NCBI RefSeq assembly: GCF_900109045.1
Contig: NZ_FNYL01000003.1
Span: 434,001 to 498,000 of the forward strand
Length of the DNA: 64,000 nt
Direction of reading: 5' to 3'
Source of the DNA: Dyadobacter sp. SG02
GTDB lineage: Bacteria > Bacteroidota > Bacteroidia > Cytophagales > Spirosomataceae
Shown here piece after piece: positions 26,947 to 34,642 of this stretch. Below the pieces are notes generated by a model that saw nothing but the letters and a program-made list of their open reading frames with translations, searched no databases and had not been told where the DNA came from. Made by a program: the position numbers and the translations under genes. Positions within the stretch are counted from its first letter, which is position 1. Every line of letters starts with the position of its first letter.

Positions 26947-27962
26947 TTTTCAGCTTGAAGTTTTAGTTGCCAGTTCCACGCGTCGCGCAATGCTTCCGCC
27001 ATGGTTTTCTCGGCATGCCATTTCATTACATTATTCACTTTATCAGACTGCGCATAGATTTGCTCGACGTCCCCTTCGCGGCGTGGCCCGATGGTGTAGT
27101 TGAGTTTCACGCCGTTTACTTCCTCAAAAGTATTAATCAATTGCAAAACGGTATAACCTTCGCCCGTTCCTACATTAAATACATCGTAATAGTTAGTATC
27201 CGTCTGCGATTCGAGCAGGTCGAGGGCCTTTACGTGCGCTTTCGCGAGGTCCACCACGTGAATGAAGTCGCGGATACAGGTGCCGTCGGGCGTATGATAG
27301 TCGTTGCCGAAAACGGTAAGCGACTTGCGGAGACCGGCAGCGGTTTGGGTAATGAATGGTACCAGGTTGCTCGGAACGCCATTGGGCAGCTCTCCGATGA
27401 GCGACGTTTCATGCGCGCCGATCGGGTTGAAATAACGCAATGAAATTGCTTTCAAACCGGGTTTGGAATGTACGTGGTCGCGGATAATGTCCTCGGCGAT
27501 CGCCTTGGTATTGCCGTAAGGCGAGTTGGCCGGCAGGCGCGGCGTGCTTTCGGTTACAGGCAGCTTTTCGGGCTGGCCGTACACGGTACACGATGAGGAG
27601 AATACAAATTTATCAACATTGAATTCCTTCGCGGTCCGAAGCAGTACCAGGAGGGAAATGAGGTTGTTTTCGTAGTAGTTAAGGGGCTTCTCAACCGACT
27701 CGCCAACAGCCTTGTAGGCCGCGAAATGGATCACGCCGTCGAACTTTTCCTTTTCAAACAAGGCCCTTACTTTGTCGGCATCATTGCAATCGATTTCGTA
27801 GAATGGAAACTCCTTGCCGGTGATTTTTTTGATTCCTTCTAAAACGTTGAGATTGGAGTTGTACAGGTTGTCGATAATGACCGGTTCGAACCCTGCATTG
27901 TGTAACTCTACAACGGTATGGGAACCGATAAAACCGGCCCCTCCGGTAACGAGAATTTTCAT
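26943..27962 (-). CDS. galE: UDP-glucose 4-epimerase
   Basis: GalE interconverts UDP-glucose and UDP-galactose. The 339-residue protein has [65 protein letters not shown] (the catalytic tyrosine-lysine pair) and PDGTCIRDFIHVVDLAKAH. Length and motifs are standard. It is the first gene of a seven-gene minus-strand run that ends at 20760, and its stop overlaps the rfbB start by four bases, so the sugar-nucleotide enzymes are made together. Confidence 0.97.
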   Translation of the reverse strand: MKILVTGGAGFIGSHTVVELHNAGFEPVIIDNLYNSNLNVLEGIKKITGKEFPFYEIDCNDADKVRALFEKEKFDGVIHFAAYKAVGESVEKPLNYYENNLISLLVLLRTAKEFNVDKFVFSSSCTVYGQPEKLPVTESTPRLPANSPYGNTKAIAEDIIRDHVHSKPGLKAISLRYFNPIGAHETSLIGELPNGVPSNLVPFITQTAAGLRKSLTVFGNDYHTPDGTCIRDFIHVVDLAKAHVKALDLLESQTDTNYYDVFNVGTGEGYTVLQLINTFEEVNGVKLNYTIGPRREGDVEQIYAQSDKVNNVMKWHAEKTMAEALRDAWNWQLKLQAEK

Positions 27963-28040
27963 GCGTTATGTGCGTTTTTTATAAAAAGATGGTGGTATAG
28001 ATGTTGTTCAAAACGGTTTCTGACCGCCTTTTTTTCCGGG

Positions 28041-28048
28041 CAAAAGTA
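28041..28048 (-). promoter_or_regulatory. Candidate -7 box of the galE-rfbB-rfbA run
   Basis: The minus strand reads TACTTTTG, an exact TANNTTTG, about 80 bases upstream of the galE start. No convincing -33 TTG is seen at the usual distance. Confidence 0.35.
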
Positions 28049-28119
28049 GAAAATTTGACGTCCATTAAAAAAAAATGTTTTTATTTATCCGTTGGTTGTA
28101 AAACGCAGATTTGAGGAAA

Positions 28120-28968
28120 ATGAACCAGAAAGAAATCAAGGCACTGATATCCTTGCTTGATGATGAAGATCATGAAGTGAGTCAGCATGTTGAAGGGAAG
28201 ATATTATCGTTGGGAGGGACAGTGATACCTTTTCTGGAGACTGAATGGGAAGAGAGTTTCAACCCGATCGTGCAGCGTAAAATCGAGGAACTGATCCACG
28301 AATTGCAGCTCAGCATTATGATCGAACGGTTACAAGCGTGGAAAAATGGCGGCGGGCTCGACCTGCTCGAAGGCATGTGGATCATCGCAACCTACCATTA
28401 TCCCGATTTGTCGATCGAAAAGTTGAAAACCACCATCGAACAGCTTTACTACGATATCTGGATCCAGTTCCAGGAGGAAATGAATGCGGTGGACCAGGTG
28501 AAACGGATCAACAGCATTTTCTTCGGGGTGATGAACTTTGCGGCGAATACCAAAAACTTCCATTCACCGACGAACTCGATGATCAACTCGGTGCTGGAAA
28601 GCCGGCGCGGTAACCCGATCACCTTGTGCGTGATTTACCTGCTGATCGCAAGAAAGCTCGGAATGCCCGTGTATGGCGTGAATTTGCCCAATCTGTTCGT
28701 GCTGACCTATAAGAGCGACGCGACGCAGTTCTATATTAATGTATTCAACCGCGGGATCATTTTTTCCAAAACGGACATCGATCACTATATCGCTCAGTTG
28801 AATATCAAGTCCAAAGACATATTTTACCAGCCGTGTACCAATCTTGAAATTGTACAGCGCGTGCTGCGTAATCTGATCCTGTCTTACGAAAAGACGAGCG
28901 AGCAGGACAAAATCCGCGAGATCGAGAAAATACTGAAATCGACGCTCGACGAGCTGCCGGAAGGCTGA
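28120..28968 (+). CDS. SirB1-type transglutaminase-like protein
   Basis: The start was set at ATG 28120; an upstream TTG three codons earlier is in frame but weaker. The 282-residue protein belongs to the SirB1 / transglutaminase-like group: an N-terminal helical part (LISLLDDEDHEVSQHVEGKILSLG) and a central domain with MNFAANTKNFHSPTNSMINSVLESRRGNPITLCVIYLLIARKLGMPVYGVNLPN. The RRGNPITLCVIYL block with its cysteine corresponds to the position of the transglutaminase nucleophile. The role in Bacteroidota is unknown. It converges with the phosphopantetheinyl transferase gene, leaving two bases between the stops. Confidence 0.8.
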   Translation: MNQKEIKALISLLDDEDHEVSQHVEGKILSLGGTVIPFLETEWEESFNPIVQRKIEELIHELQLSIMIERLQAWKNGGGLDLLEGMWIIATYHYPDLSIEKLKTTIEQLYYDIWIQFQEEMNAVDQVKRINSIFFGVMNFAANTKNFHSPTNSMINSVLESRRGNPITLCVIYLLIARKLGMPVYGVNLPNLFVLTYKSDATQFYINVFNRGIIFSKTDIDHYIAQLNIKSKDIFYQPCTNLEIVQRVLRNLILSYEKTSEQDKIREIEKILKSTLDELPEG

Positions 28969-28970
28969 TA

Positions 28971-29600
28971 TCAGAGCGCTACGGCCAGGCAATGGCCCTC
29001 GAACCAGCGGACGTGAATATTGGAGGGCACGACGAGGTCTTCGTCGGTAAGGCTTCCCCTGAGGATAATATCGGGGTTTTCGAACGGGCTGATGAAAATA
29101 GCATCCCGAAAACTGATCTTTTTCTTTCCGTAGAGTTTATACAAGGCTTCTTTCGCGCACCAATACATGCAAAGACGAGCCACTTCGTCCTGCGCGTGGT
29201 CGTACTCGGGCGGGGAAAGGTACTTTTTGGAGGTACGCTGCAATTTCGGATCGGTCTTTTCCATATCTATCCCCACAGCGGCCGTGGGGTTGATGGCCAC
29301 GGCCACGAACTCGGCGGTGTGGGTAATGGAAATATGCGAATCGTTGTCGATCAGGAATGCCTTGCCGTGCTCGTCCTTGTGAATGCCCACATAGTTAATG
29401 CCAAACTGCTCGGCCAGGGTTTTGATCAGCATCCGGCTGGCGAGCCATTCACGTTTTTTCTGCGGGTGGGATATTTTGTCGAGCTCCTGCTGGTTAAAGC
29501 CGTTACCCAGAGCCGTTTGAAGTTCCGCCTCGGTTTCCGTCAGTTTCCAGAGCAGTAATGTGCTGCTATCTTCTATCTTTTCGGAATGAACGAGGGGCAT
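28971..29600 (-). CDS. 4'-phosphopantetheinyl transferase (Sfp type)
   Basis: The enzyme moves the phosphopantetheine arm from CoA to carrier proteins of fatty acid, polyketide or peptide synthesis. The start at ATG 29600 gives 209 residues; further upstream sequence overlaps the WD40 gene and looks non-coding. The key motifs are there: SITHTAEFVAVAI, VGIDMEKTD (the magnesium-binding aspartate and glutamate) and WCAKEALYKLYGKK (the WxxKEA motif). No carrier-protein or synthase gene is in the window. It could act on the fatty-acid ACP or on a distant pathway. It is divergent from the WD40 gene with only 30 bases between. Confidence 0.9.
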   Translation of the reverse strand: MPLVHSEKIEDSSTLLLWKLTETEAELQTALGNGFNQQELDKISHPQKKREWLASRMLIKTLAEQFGINYVGIHKDEHGKAFLIDNDSHISITHTAEFVAVAINPTAAVGIDMEKTDPKLQRTSKKYLSPPEYDHAQDEVARLCMYWCAKEALYKLYGKKKISFRDAIFISPFENPDIILRGSLTDEDLVVPSNIHVRWFEGHCLAVAL

Positions 29601-29617
29601 GGTAATACTGTTTGCTA

Positions 29618-29644
29618 CAAAACTATCAAGATGAATATTCGCAA
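29618..29644 (-). promoter_or_regulatory. Candidate promoter of the phosphopantetheinyl transferase gene
   Basis: The minus strand has TAGTTTTG (29618-29625) and a TTG 16 bases upstream (29642-29644), which already lies inside the start of the WD40 gene. With only 30 bases between the two genes, the promoters of both must overlap their neighbours. Confidence 0.35.
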
Positions 29645-30530
29645 AGTAGATACTTTTTCCGGTCATAGGGACAGTGTTTATACAATTATTTCTGACGAAA
29701 CGGGCCGTGGCTTTTATTCCGCGGGTGCCGATGGCTTTGTAATTCAGTGGGACCTGCAAAAGCCGGATCTGGGAAAACTCGTCGCGCGTGCGGGCACATC
29801 CGTATACGCGCTCGCATTACACGAAAGCGGCGATTCGCTGTGGATCGGGCAGAATTTTGAGGGCATTCAGGTATTGAATACACGGGATAATGTGATTCAG
29901 AAAACTTCGAAGATCACAACTGCCGCTATTTTTGACATTCGGTTCGCAGGCGACAAGGCGCTCATCGCATTAGGCGACGGCGTGGTGGTGGTGATGGACG
30001 TTCCGTCATTTTCGGTTCAGAAACATATTAAGATAGCAGGCAAAAGTATTCGCAGCATTGCCGTCAATATTGAAACCAACGAATTCGCCACGGGCGACAG
30101 CGATTGCAACGTCCATATTTTCGATCTGGATGGATTTAAATTAAAAAAGACGATCCAGGCACATACAAACTCGGTATTTTCCGTTAAGTATTCACCGGAC
30201 GGTAAATACCTGTTCACCACCGGTCGGGACGCGCACCTGAAAATATGGGACGTCAATGATGCATACGGCATCGTCTCCGACATTCCCGCGCACATGTACG
30301 CGATCAACGACATTACATTCAGTCCCGATCGCTCCCTCTTCGCTACCTGCAGTATGGACAAGTCCATAAAACTGTGGGATGCAGTCACATTCAAGCTTAA
30401 AAAAATTATCGACCGGGCACGTCATGCGGGGCATGGAACGTCTGTGAACAAGCTGCTCTGGACGGGCTTTGAGAACCAGTTGGTTTCGTGCAGCGACGAC
30501 CGTATGATCTCGGTTTGGGAGGTCGCGTAA
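29631..30530 (+). CDS. WD40 repeat protein
   Basis: The 299-residue protein is made of about seven WD40 units, enough for one complete beta-propeller. Clear ones are FSGHRDSVYTIISD, IQAHTNSVFSVKYSPDGKYLFTTGRDAHLKIWDV, IPAHMYAINDITFSPDRSLFATCSMDKSIKLWDA and the closing LVSCSDDRMISVWEV. There is no signal peptide, so it is cytoplasmic. The start at ATG 29631 gives the first strand of the propeller directly; an upstream ATG at 29586 overlaps the divergent gene. Propellers of this kind are protein scaffolds; the partner is unknown. DivIVA and folB follow on the same strand. Confidence 0.88.
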   Translation: MNIRKVDTFSGHRDSVYTIISDETGRGFYSAGADGFVIQWDLQKPDLGKLVARAGTSVYALALHESGDSLWIGQNFEGIQVLNTRDNVIQKTSKITTAAIFDIRFAGDKALIALGDGVVVVMDVPSFSVQKHIKIAGKSIRSIAVNIETNEFATGDSDCNVHIFDLDGFKLKKTIQAHTNSVFSVKYSPDGKYLFTTGRDAHLKIWDVNDAYGIVSDIPAHMYAINDITFSPDRSLFATCSMDKSIKLWDAVTFKLKKIIDRARHAGHGTSVNKLLWTGFENQLVSCSDDRMISVWEVA

Positions 30531-30637
30531 GCCAATACTTATAATATGGTAATGTTGGTAAATACTTTGAAAAGTGACACATATATCTTTAACTTACACA
30601 ACCGTTTTTAACCAGGTATCAAAGCACAGAATGCATC

Positions 30638-31681
30638 ATGAAAATATCCGCTATAGAGATACGCAAGCACACTTTTGAAAAGATTTTCAGAGGTTATGAC
30701 CCGGACGAAGTAGATGCTTTCCTGAACTCTTTGTCTCAGGAATGGGAGCGGTATTCAAGCGAAAACAACTTGCTGAAGATGCAGCTGGAATACGCGGAGA
30801 AGGAATTGGCGAAGTTGAAAGATATCGAATCGACGTTATTCAGAACCTTAAAAGCGGCCGAAGATACCAGTAAGTTAATCGAGAAAGAAGCCAACGAAAG
30901 CGCGGAAAAAAGAATAGAAGAATCACGCGTGACGGCGAATGACCTGGTAGCGGAAGCGGAACAGCGCACGAGCCAGATTATCAGACAAACCGAAGACCGG
31001 CTTTCGAAATTCAAGGAAGATTTTGCGCAGGAAGTGAAAGTCCAGGAACGCGATTTCCGGGCCATCGAGAACTTCCGCGATAACCTCATCGTACAGCTCA
31101 GCTCATTGGCCAACAGTGCGCTGGAAACCGTCGAACGTTTCGAACAGAAATACGATAAAGAGTCGGTCCTCAACAAAATGGAGGATATTAAAAAGCATAT
31201 TGCAGAGATCGAAATTCCGAAGAAGATCACATTCCAGTCGCCGGTAAAAGTGGAAGTGGAAGAAACGCCTGCCGAACCGGAAGTGGAGGTGGTGTTGCAG
31301 GACGACAAACCGGATATTGTCTTTGAAATAGCAGAGGAGCAGGAAGCAGAACCGGAAGCGGTTTTTGAGGTAGATCCCGAATTGCCCGGGGAAGTGCCGG
31401 AAGAAGAAATTCAGGCTGTCGCGCCGGTAGTTACGGCAGTTCCGGAACCCGAACCTGCGCCCGCACCAGCTACCGAACCAGAGCCTGTGCGCGAAGAGCC
31501 GGTTGCTTACAACAGACCTAGACAAGCGCCTAAAACTGCCGCCGAAGAAGCGGAGGAAGTGCTGGCGGAAATGCATAAGGTAGCAGAGAAAGCGAGGGAT
31601 TCTTCGGCGGGCATTAACCGGCCGAGAGAAAACAGCCAGCCGAAGAAGTCAGGCGGCGGTTCATTTTTTGACCAAATCTAA
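30638..31681 (+). CDS. DivIVA domain-containing protein
   Basis: The 347-residue protein begins with the DivIVA membrane-curvature-binding motif (MKISAIEIRKHTFEKIFRGYDPDEVDAFLNSL), then a long coiled coil (about residues 30-190). After this come about 100 residues rich in proline, alanine and glutamate (EPEPAPAPATEPEPV) and a basic end (PKKSGGGSFFDQI). DivIVA proteins assemble at strongly curved membranes and recruit division or cell wall factors. In Bacteroidota the partner is not established. It is 9 bases from folB, so the two share a transcript. Confidence 0.92.
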   Translation: MKISAIEIRKHTFEKIFRGYDPDEVDAFLNSLSQEWERYSSENNLLKMQLEYAEKELAKLKDIESTLFRTLKAAEDTSKLIEKEANESAEKRIEESRVTANDLVAEAEQRTSQIIRQTEDRLSKFKEDFAQEVKVQERDFRAIENFRDNLIVQLSSLANSALETVERFEQKYDKESVLNKMEDIKKHIAEIEIPKKITFQSPVKVEVEETPAEPEVEVVLQDDKPDIVFEIAEEQEAEPEAVFEVDPELPGEVPEEEIQAVAPVVTAVPEPEPAPAPATEPEPVREEPVAYNRPRQAPKTAAEEAEEVLAEMHKVAEKARDSSAGINRPRENSQPKKSGGGSFFDQI

Positions 31682-31690
31682 TAACCACCA

Positions 31691-32041
31691 TTGGGAACGA
31701 TCAGTCTCGAAGGACTCGAATTTTTTGCATATCACGGCTACTACCCCGAAGAACAACGCATCGGAAACAAATACGCCCTGGACATTACCATTACCACGGA
31801 CTTTTTCCGTGCCGCGCAGCATGACAAGCTGAGTGAGACCGTCAATTACGAAACCATTTACCAGCTCACGGCCAAGGTAATGAAAGAGCCGGCCAAGCTT
31901 TTGGAACACATTGGTTTTAATGTAATTGAAAAAATACGGGAGCATTACCCGACGGTCGAGAAGGTGACTGTGAAAGTCTCGAAATTCAATCCGCCGATAG
32001 GAGGGGTCTGCACCCGGGCGGTGATTACGATGGAAGGATAA
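31691..32041 (+). CDS. folB: Dihydroneopterin aldolase
   Basis: FolB splits dihydroneopterin in folate synthesis. The 116-residue length is standard. Motifs are GTISLEGLEFFAYHGYYPEEQRIGNKYALDI at the start, with the substrate-binding YHG and EE residues, and the C-terminal VTVKVSKFNPPIGGVCTRAVITM holding the catalytic lysine. The start codon is TTG at 31691, since no ATG in this frame precedes the conserved N-terminus. The gap to the DivIVA stop is 9 bases, so translation may be coupled. Confidence 0.93.
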   Translation: MGTISLEGLEFFAYHGYYPEEQRIGNKYALDITITTDFFRAAQHDKLSETVNYETIYQLTAKVMKEPAKLLEHIGFNVIEKIREHYPTVEKVTVKVSKFNPPIGGVCTRAVITMEG

Positions 32042-32047
32042 AAAGCA

Positions 32048-32121
32048 TGTCAGTCTGAGCGAAGTCGAAGACAGTCTGTACCGGACGTAGTACATGCGCT
32101 TCGACTGCGCTCAGCGTGACA
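32048..32121. repeat. REP-like interspersed palindrome
   Basis: Arms 32048-32070 (TGTCAGTCTGAGCGAAGTCG and on) and 32099-32121 pair at 20 of 23 positions around a 28-base loop. The TGTCAxxCTGAGCGxAGTCGAAG arm is a sequence I know as a frequent intergenic palindrome in Bacteroidota. It lies between folB and the convergent dehydrogenase gene. Confidence 0.75.
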
Positions 32122-32128
32122 ATACATA

Positions 32129-33340
32129 TCAATATTCGTGGGGAAGCTCGATGTTCACCGCTTCGTGCCACGGCAAGCCGTGAACGTTCAGCAGCTCCAT
32201 GAAAGGATCGGGATTCAGTTCTTCTACATTATATACGCCCGGCTTCATCCATTCCTCATTCGTCAGCATCAGCATGGCACCGATCATGGCGGGAACGCCT
32301 GTCGTGTAGCTCACCGCCTGCGCGCGTACTTCGCGGTAGCATTCTGCGTGGTCGCAGTTGTTCCACACGTAGTAGGTTTTCTCTTCACCGTCTTTGATAC
32401 CCTTGATCTGGCAGCCGATGGAGGTCTGGCCTGAGTAATTCTCGCCCAAAGTATCGGGAGCTGGCAATACCGCTTTCAGGAATTCAAGCGGAACGATGTC
32501 GATACCGTTGAATTTGATCGGCTTGATGCTCGTCATACCTACATTTTCAAGCACATTCAGGTGCGTGATGTACGCCTGGCCGAAAGTCATCCAGAAACGC
32601 GCACGTTTCAGGGTAGGGAAATTCTTTACGAGCGATTCGAGTTCTTCGTGGTACAACACGTAGCTCTCTTTCGGTCCAATACCGGGGTAATCGATCGGTT
32701 TATGGATAGACATCGCGGGGATTTCGACCCATTCGCCGTTTTCCCAATAGCGGCCCGGCTGGGTGATCTCGCGGATGTTGATTTCAGGGTTAAAATTCGT
32801 GGCAAAAGCTTTTCCGTGATCGCCTGCATTACAGTCGATAATGTCCAGGTAATGCATTTCGTCGAACTGGTGCTTGGCGGCGAAAGCGGTGAAAACCTGC
32901 GTAGCGCCCGGGTCAAAACCGCAGCCGAGAACGGCCATCAGTCCAGCCTCCTTGAAGCGTTCCTGGTAAGCCCATTGCCAGCTGTATTCGAATTTCGCAA
33001 CGTCTTTCGGTTCGTAATTGGCGGTATCGAGGTAATGCACGCCGGTTTCGAGGCAAGCGTCCATGATCGTCAGATCCTGGTAAGGCAGTGCCACGTTGAT
33101 AAGCACTTTGGGCTGGAAACGTTTAATGAGCAACACCGTTTCGGCCACGATGTCGGCATCCACCTGTGCGGTATGGATGGTAACCCCGTGCATTTCCTTG
33201 ATTTCGGCTGCTATTTTATCACATTTCGCCTTGGTGCGGCTGGCGAGCATTATTTCGGTGAAAACATTGCTGTTCAATGCGCATTTGTGTGCCACAACAC
33301 TACCGACACCGCCTGCGCCAATGATAAGAACCTTGGACAT
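32129..33340 (-). CDS. Saccharopine dehydrogenase family protein, probably carboxynorspermidine synthase
   Basis: The 403-residue protein has the NAD(P) motif IGAGGVGSVVAHKCA at the N-terminus, then a saccharopine-dehydrogenase-like catalytic domain: DTANYEPKD, MAVLGCGFDPGATQVFTAFA and a middle DCNAGDHGKAFATNFNPEINIREITQPG. In Bacteroidota this type makes carboxynorspermidine or carboxyspermidine by reductive coupling in polyamine synthesis; the decarboxylase gene is not in the window. The alternative is a lysine-pathway enzyme. The gene has a well-formed promoter at 33363-33392. Confidence 0.8.
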   Translation of the reverse strand: MSKVLIIGAGGVGSVVAHKCALNSNVFTEIMLASRTKAKCDKIAAEIKEMHGVTIHTAQVDADIVAETVLLIKRFQPKVLINVALPYQDLTIMDACLETGVHYLDTANYEPKDVAKFEYSWQWAYQERFKEAGLMAVLGCGFDPGATQVFTAFAAKHQFDEMHYLDIIDCNAGDHGKAFATNFNPEINIREITQPGRYWENGEWVEIPAMSIHKPIDYPGIGPKESYVLYHEELESLVKNFPTLKRARFWMTFGQAYITHLNVLENVGMTSIKPIKFNGIDIVPLEFLKAVLPAPDTLGENYSGQTSIGCQIKGIKDGEEKTYYVWNNCDHAECYREVRAQAVSYTTGVPAMIGAMLMLTNEEWMKPGVYNVEELNPDPFMELLNVHGLPWHEAVNIELPHEY

Positions 33341-33362
33341 TTTAATAGTTTTAAATTTCCGG

Positions 33363-33392
33363 CAAAGATAGGACGACCGGTTAATTTTTCAA
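33363..33392 (-). promoter_or_regulatory. Promoter of the saccharopine dehydrogenase-like gene
   Basis: On the minus strand TTG (33390-33392) is followed after exactly 19 bases by TATCTTTG (33363-33370), a full match to the Bacteroidota promoter pattern. It overlaps the stop codon of the next gene upstream and gives a leader of about 15 bases. Confidence 0.7.
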
Positions 33393-34579
33393 TTTAAATT
33401 TCCGTTAACGACCTTCATCACTTTGCCTTGAACGTAGTTCAAATAATACACCTCACCCTTGATATCCTGCCCGAAAGACGAGATCGCGCCTTTACCTTCC
33501 ATGATCAACGTGTTGCTTTTGCGGGTATTACCGTCGAGTTCGAGCGCCCAGATGCGCCCGCTGACGTAGTCGCCGTAAATGTATTTGCCGGCCAGTTCCG
33601 AAATAGCTGTTCCGCGGTACACATAACCGCCGGTAATGGAGCGGTCGCCGTTGCTCTGGCTGTAATCGTGTACAGGTTCGATAAGGCCCTGAGCATTGCA
33701 ATTGGACGACGGGTTGAAGCAATCCACACCTTCCTTAATGCGCCAGCCGTAGTTGCCTCCTTTGGTGATAATATCGATTTCTTCGCGCTCGTCCTGGCCC
33801 ACATCACCTGCGAAGAGCCTGTCGCTTCCCTTATCGAAGCTGATACGCCATGGGTTGCGGAGGCCGTAGGCGTAGATTTCAGGCAAATTTCCGGTCGTTC
33901 CGGTGGCGTAAGGATTATCGGCAGGAATGCTGTAATTCCCTTTTGCGGTCCCGTTCACATCCACGCGCAGGATTTTGCCCAAATGGCTTTTCAGATTCTG
34001 TGCATTGTTCTGCGGGTCGCCGCCGCTGCCACCGTCGCCGGTGGCGATGTAGAGATAGCCGTCTTTCCCGAATTGCATTGAGCCGCCGTTGTGGTTGTCG
34101 TAAGGCTGGTTGAATGTAAGGAGAATAGCTTCGCTCCCCGGATCGGCCTGCGTAGCGCTGGTGGCTTTATACCGGGCAATGACCGTTTTCAAGGGTGTGC
34201 CGGATGTATAATTGACGAAGAAATAGCCGTTGGTCTTAAAATCAGGATGAAATGCGAGACCCAATAACCCTCGCTCGCCGCCTGCTCTTACTTTGCTTTT
34301 AATATCAAGAAATGTAGAACTGGAAGAAACATTTTCAGTATTTGAAAATACCTTAATAATTCCCCCTTGCTCGACGACGAAAAACTGGCTGCTATCGCCG
34401 GGCGCCTGTATGAGATCGACAGGCTGGCTGAATGTCAATGCCGGGAAAACATCTTTGGAACCAATCGTATCCTCCGGAAGCTCGGGATCTTCCGGGACTT
34501 TGGGATCGTCGGATTTGCAGGCGAATAGCGCTAAGGCGAATGCCAGCGGAATGAGCGTCAGGCGAATTATAGCTTTCAT
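33389..34579 (-). CDS. PQQ-dependent sugar dehydrogenase-like lipoprotein
   Basis: The 396-residue protein has a lipoprotein signal with cysteine at about 21 (LFACKSDD) and a six-bladed propeller of the glucose/sorbosone dehydrogenase family: PALTFSQPVDLIQAPGD, GLLGLAFHPDFKTNGYFFVNY, NHNGGSMQFGKDGYLYIATGDGG and NPWRISFDKGSDRLFAGDVGQDEREEIDII. Relatives such as YliI/Asd oxidise aldoses with PQQ, though many in Bacteroidota have no known substrate. No PQQ synthesis genes are in view. It lies just downstream of the ebo cluster on the same strand (63-base gap), so co-transcription is possible. Confidence 0.85.
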   Translation of the reverse strand: MKAIIRLTLIPLAFALALFACKSDDPKVPEDPELPEDTIGSKDVFPALTFSQPVDLIQAPGDSSQFFVVEQGGIIKVFSNTENVSSSSTFLDIKSKVRAGGERGLLGLAFHPDFKTNGYFFVNYTSGTPLKTVIARYKATSATQADPGSEAILLTFNQPYDNHNGGSMQFGKDGYLYIATGDGGSGGDPQNNAQNLKSHLGKILRVDVNGTAKGNYSIPADNPYATGTTGNLPEIYAYGLRNPWRISFDKGSDRLFAGDVGQDEREEIDIITKGGNYGWRIKEGVDCFNPSSNCNAQGLIEPVHDYSQSNGDRSITGGYVYRGTAISELAGKYIYGDYVSGRIWALELDGNTRKSNTLIMEGKGAISSFGQDIKGEVYYLNYVQGKVMKVVNGNLN

Positions 34580-34642
34580 GAGGTCGTAGTAGTAAGTTTC
34601 TACAACAACGTCATGAAAGCCGTATTAATTTTGGAATTGATT

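Noticed and set aside
24989..27962. A full O-antigen or capsule cluster
   Set aside because: Only galE, rfbA and rfbB are present, with no glycosyltransferase, polymerase or flippase gene in the window.
29586..29630. Upstream ATG for the WD40 protein that would overlap the phosphopantetheinyl transferase gene
   Set aside because: The extension adds no recognisable sequence, while ATG 29631 starts directly at the first propeller strand.
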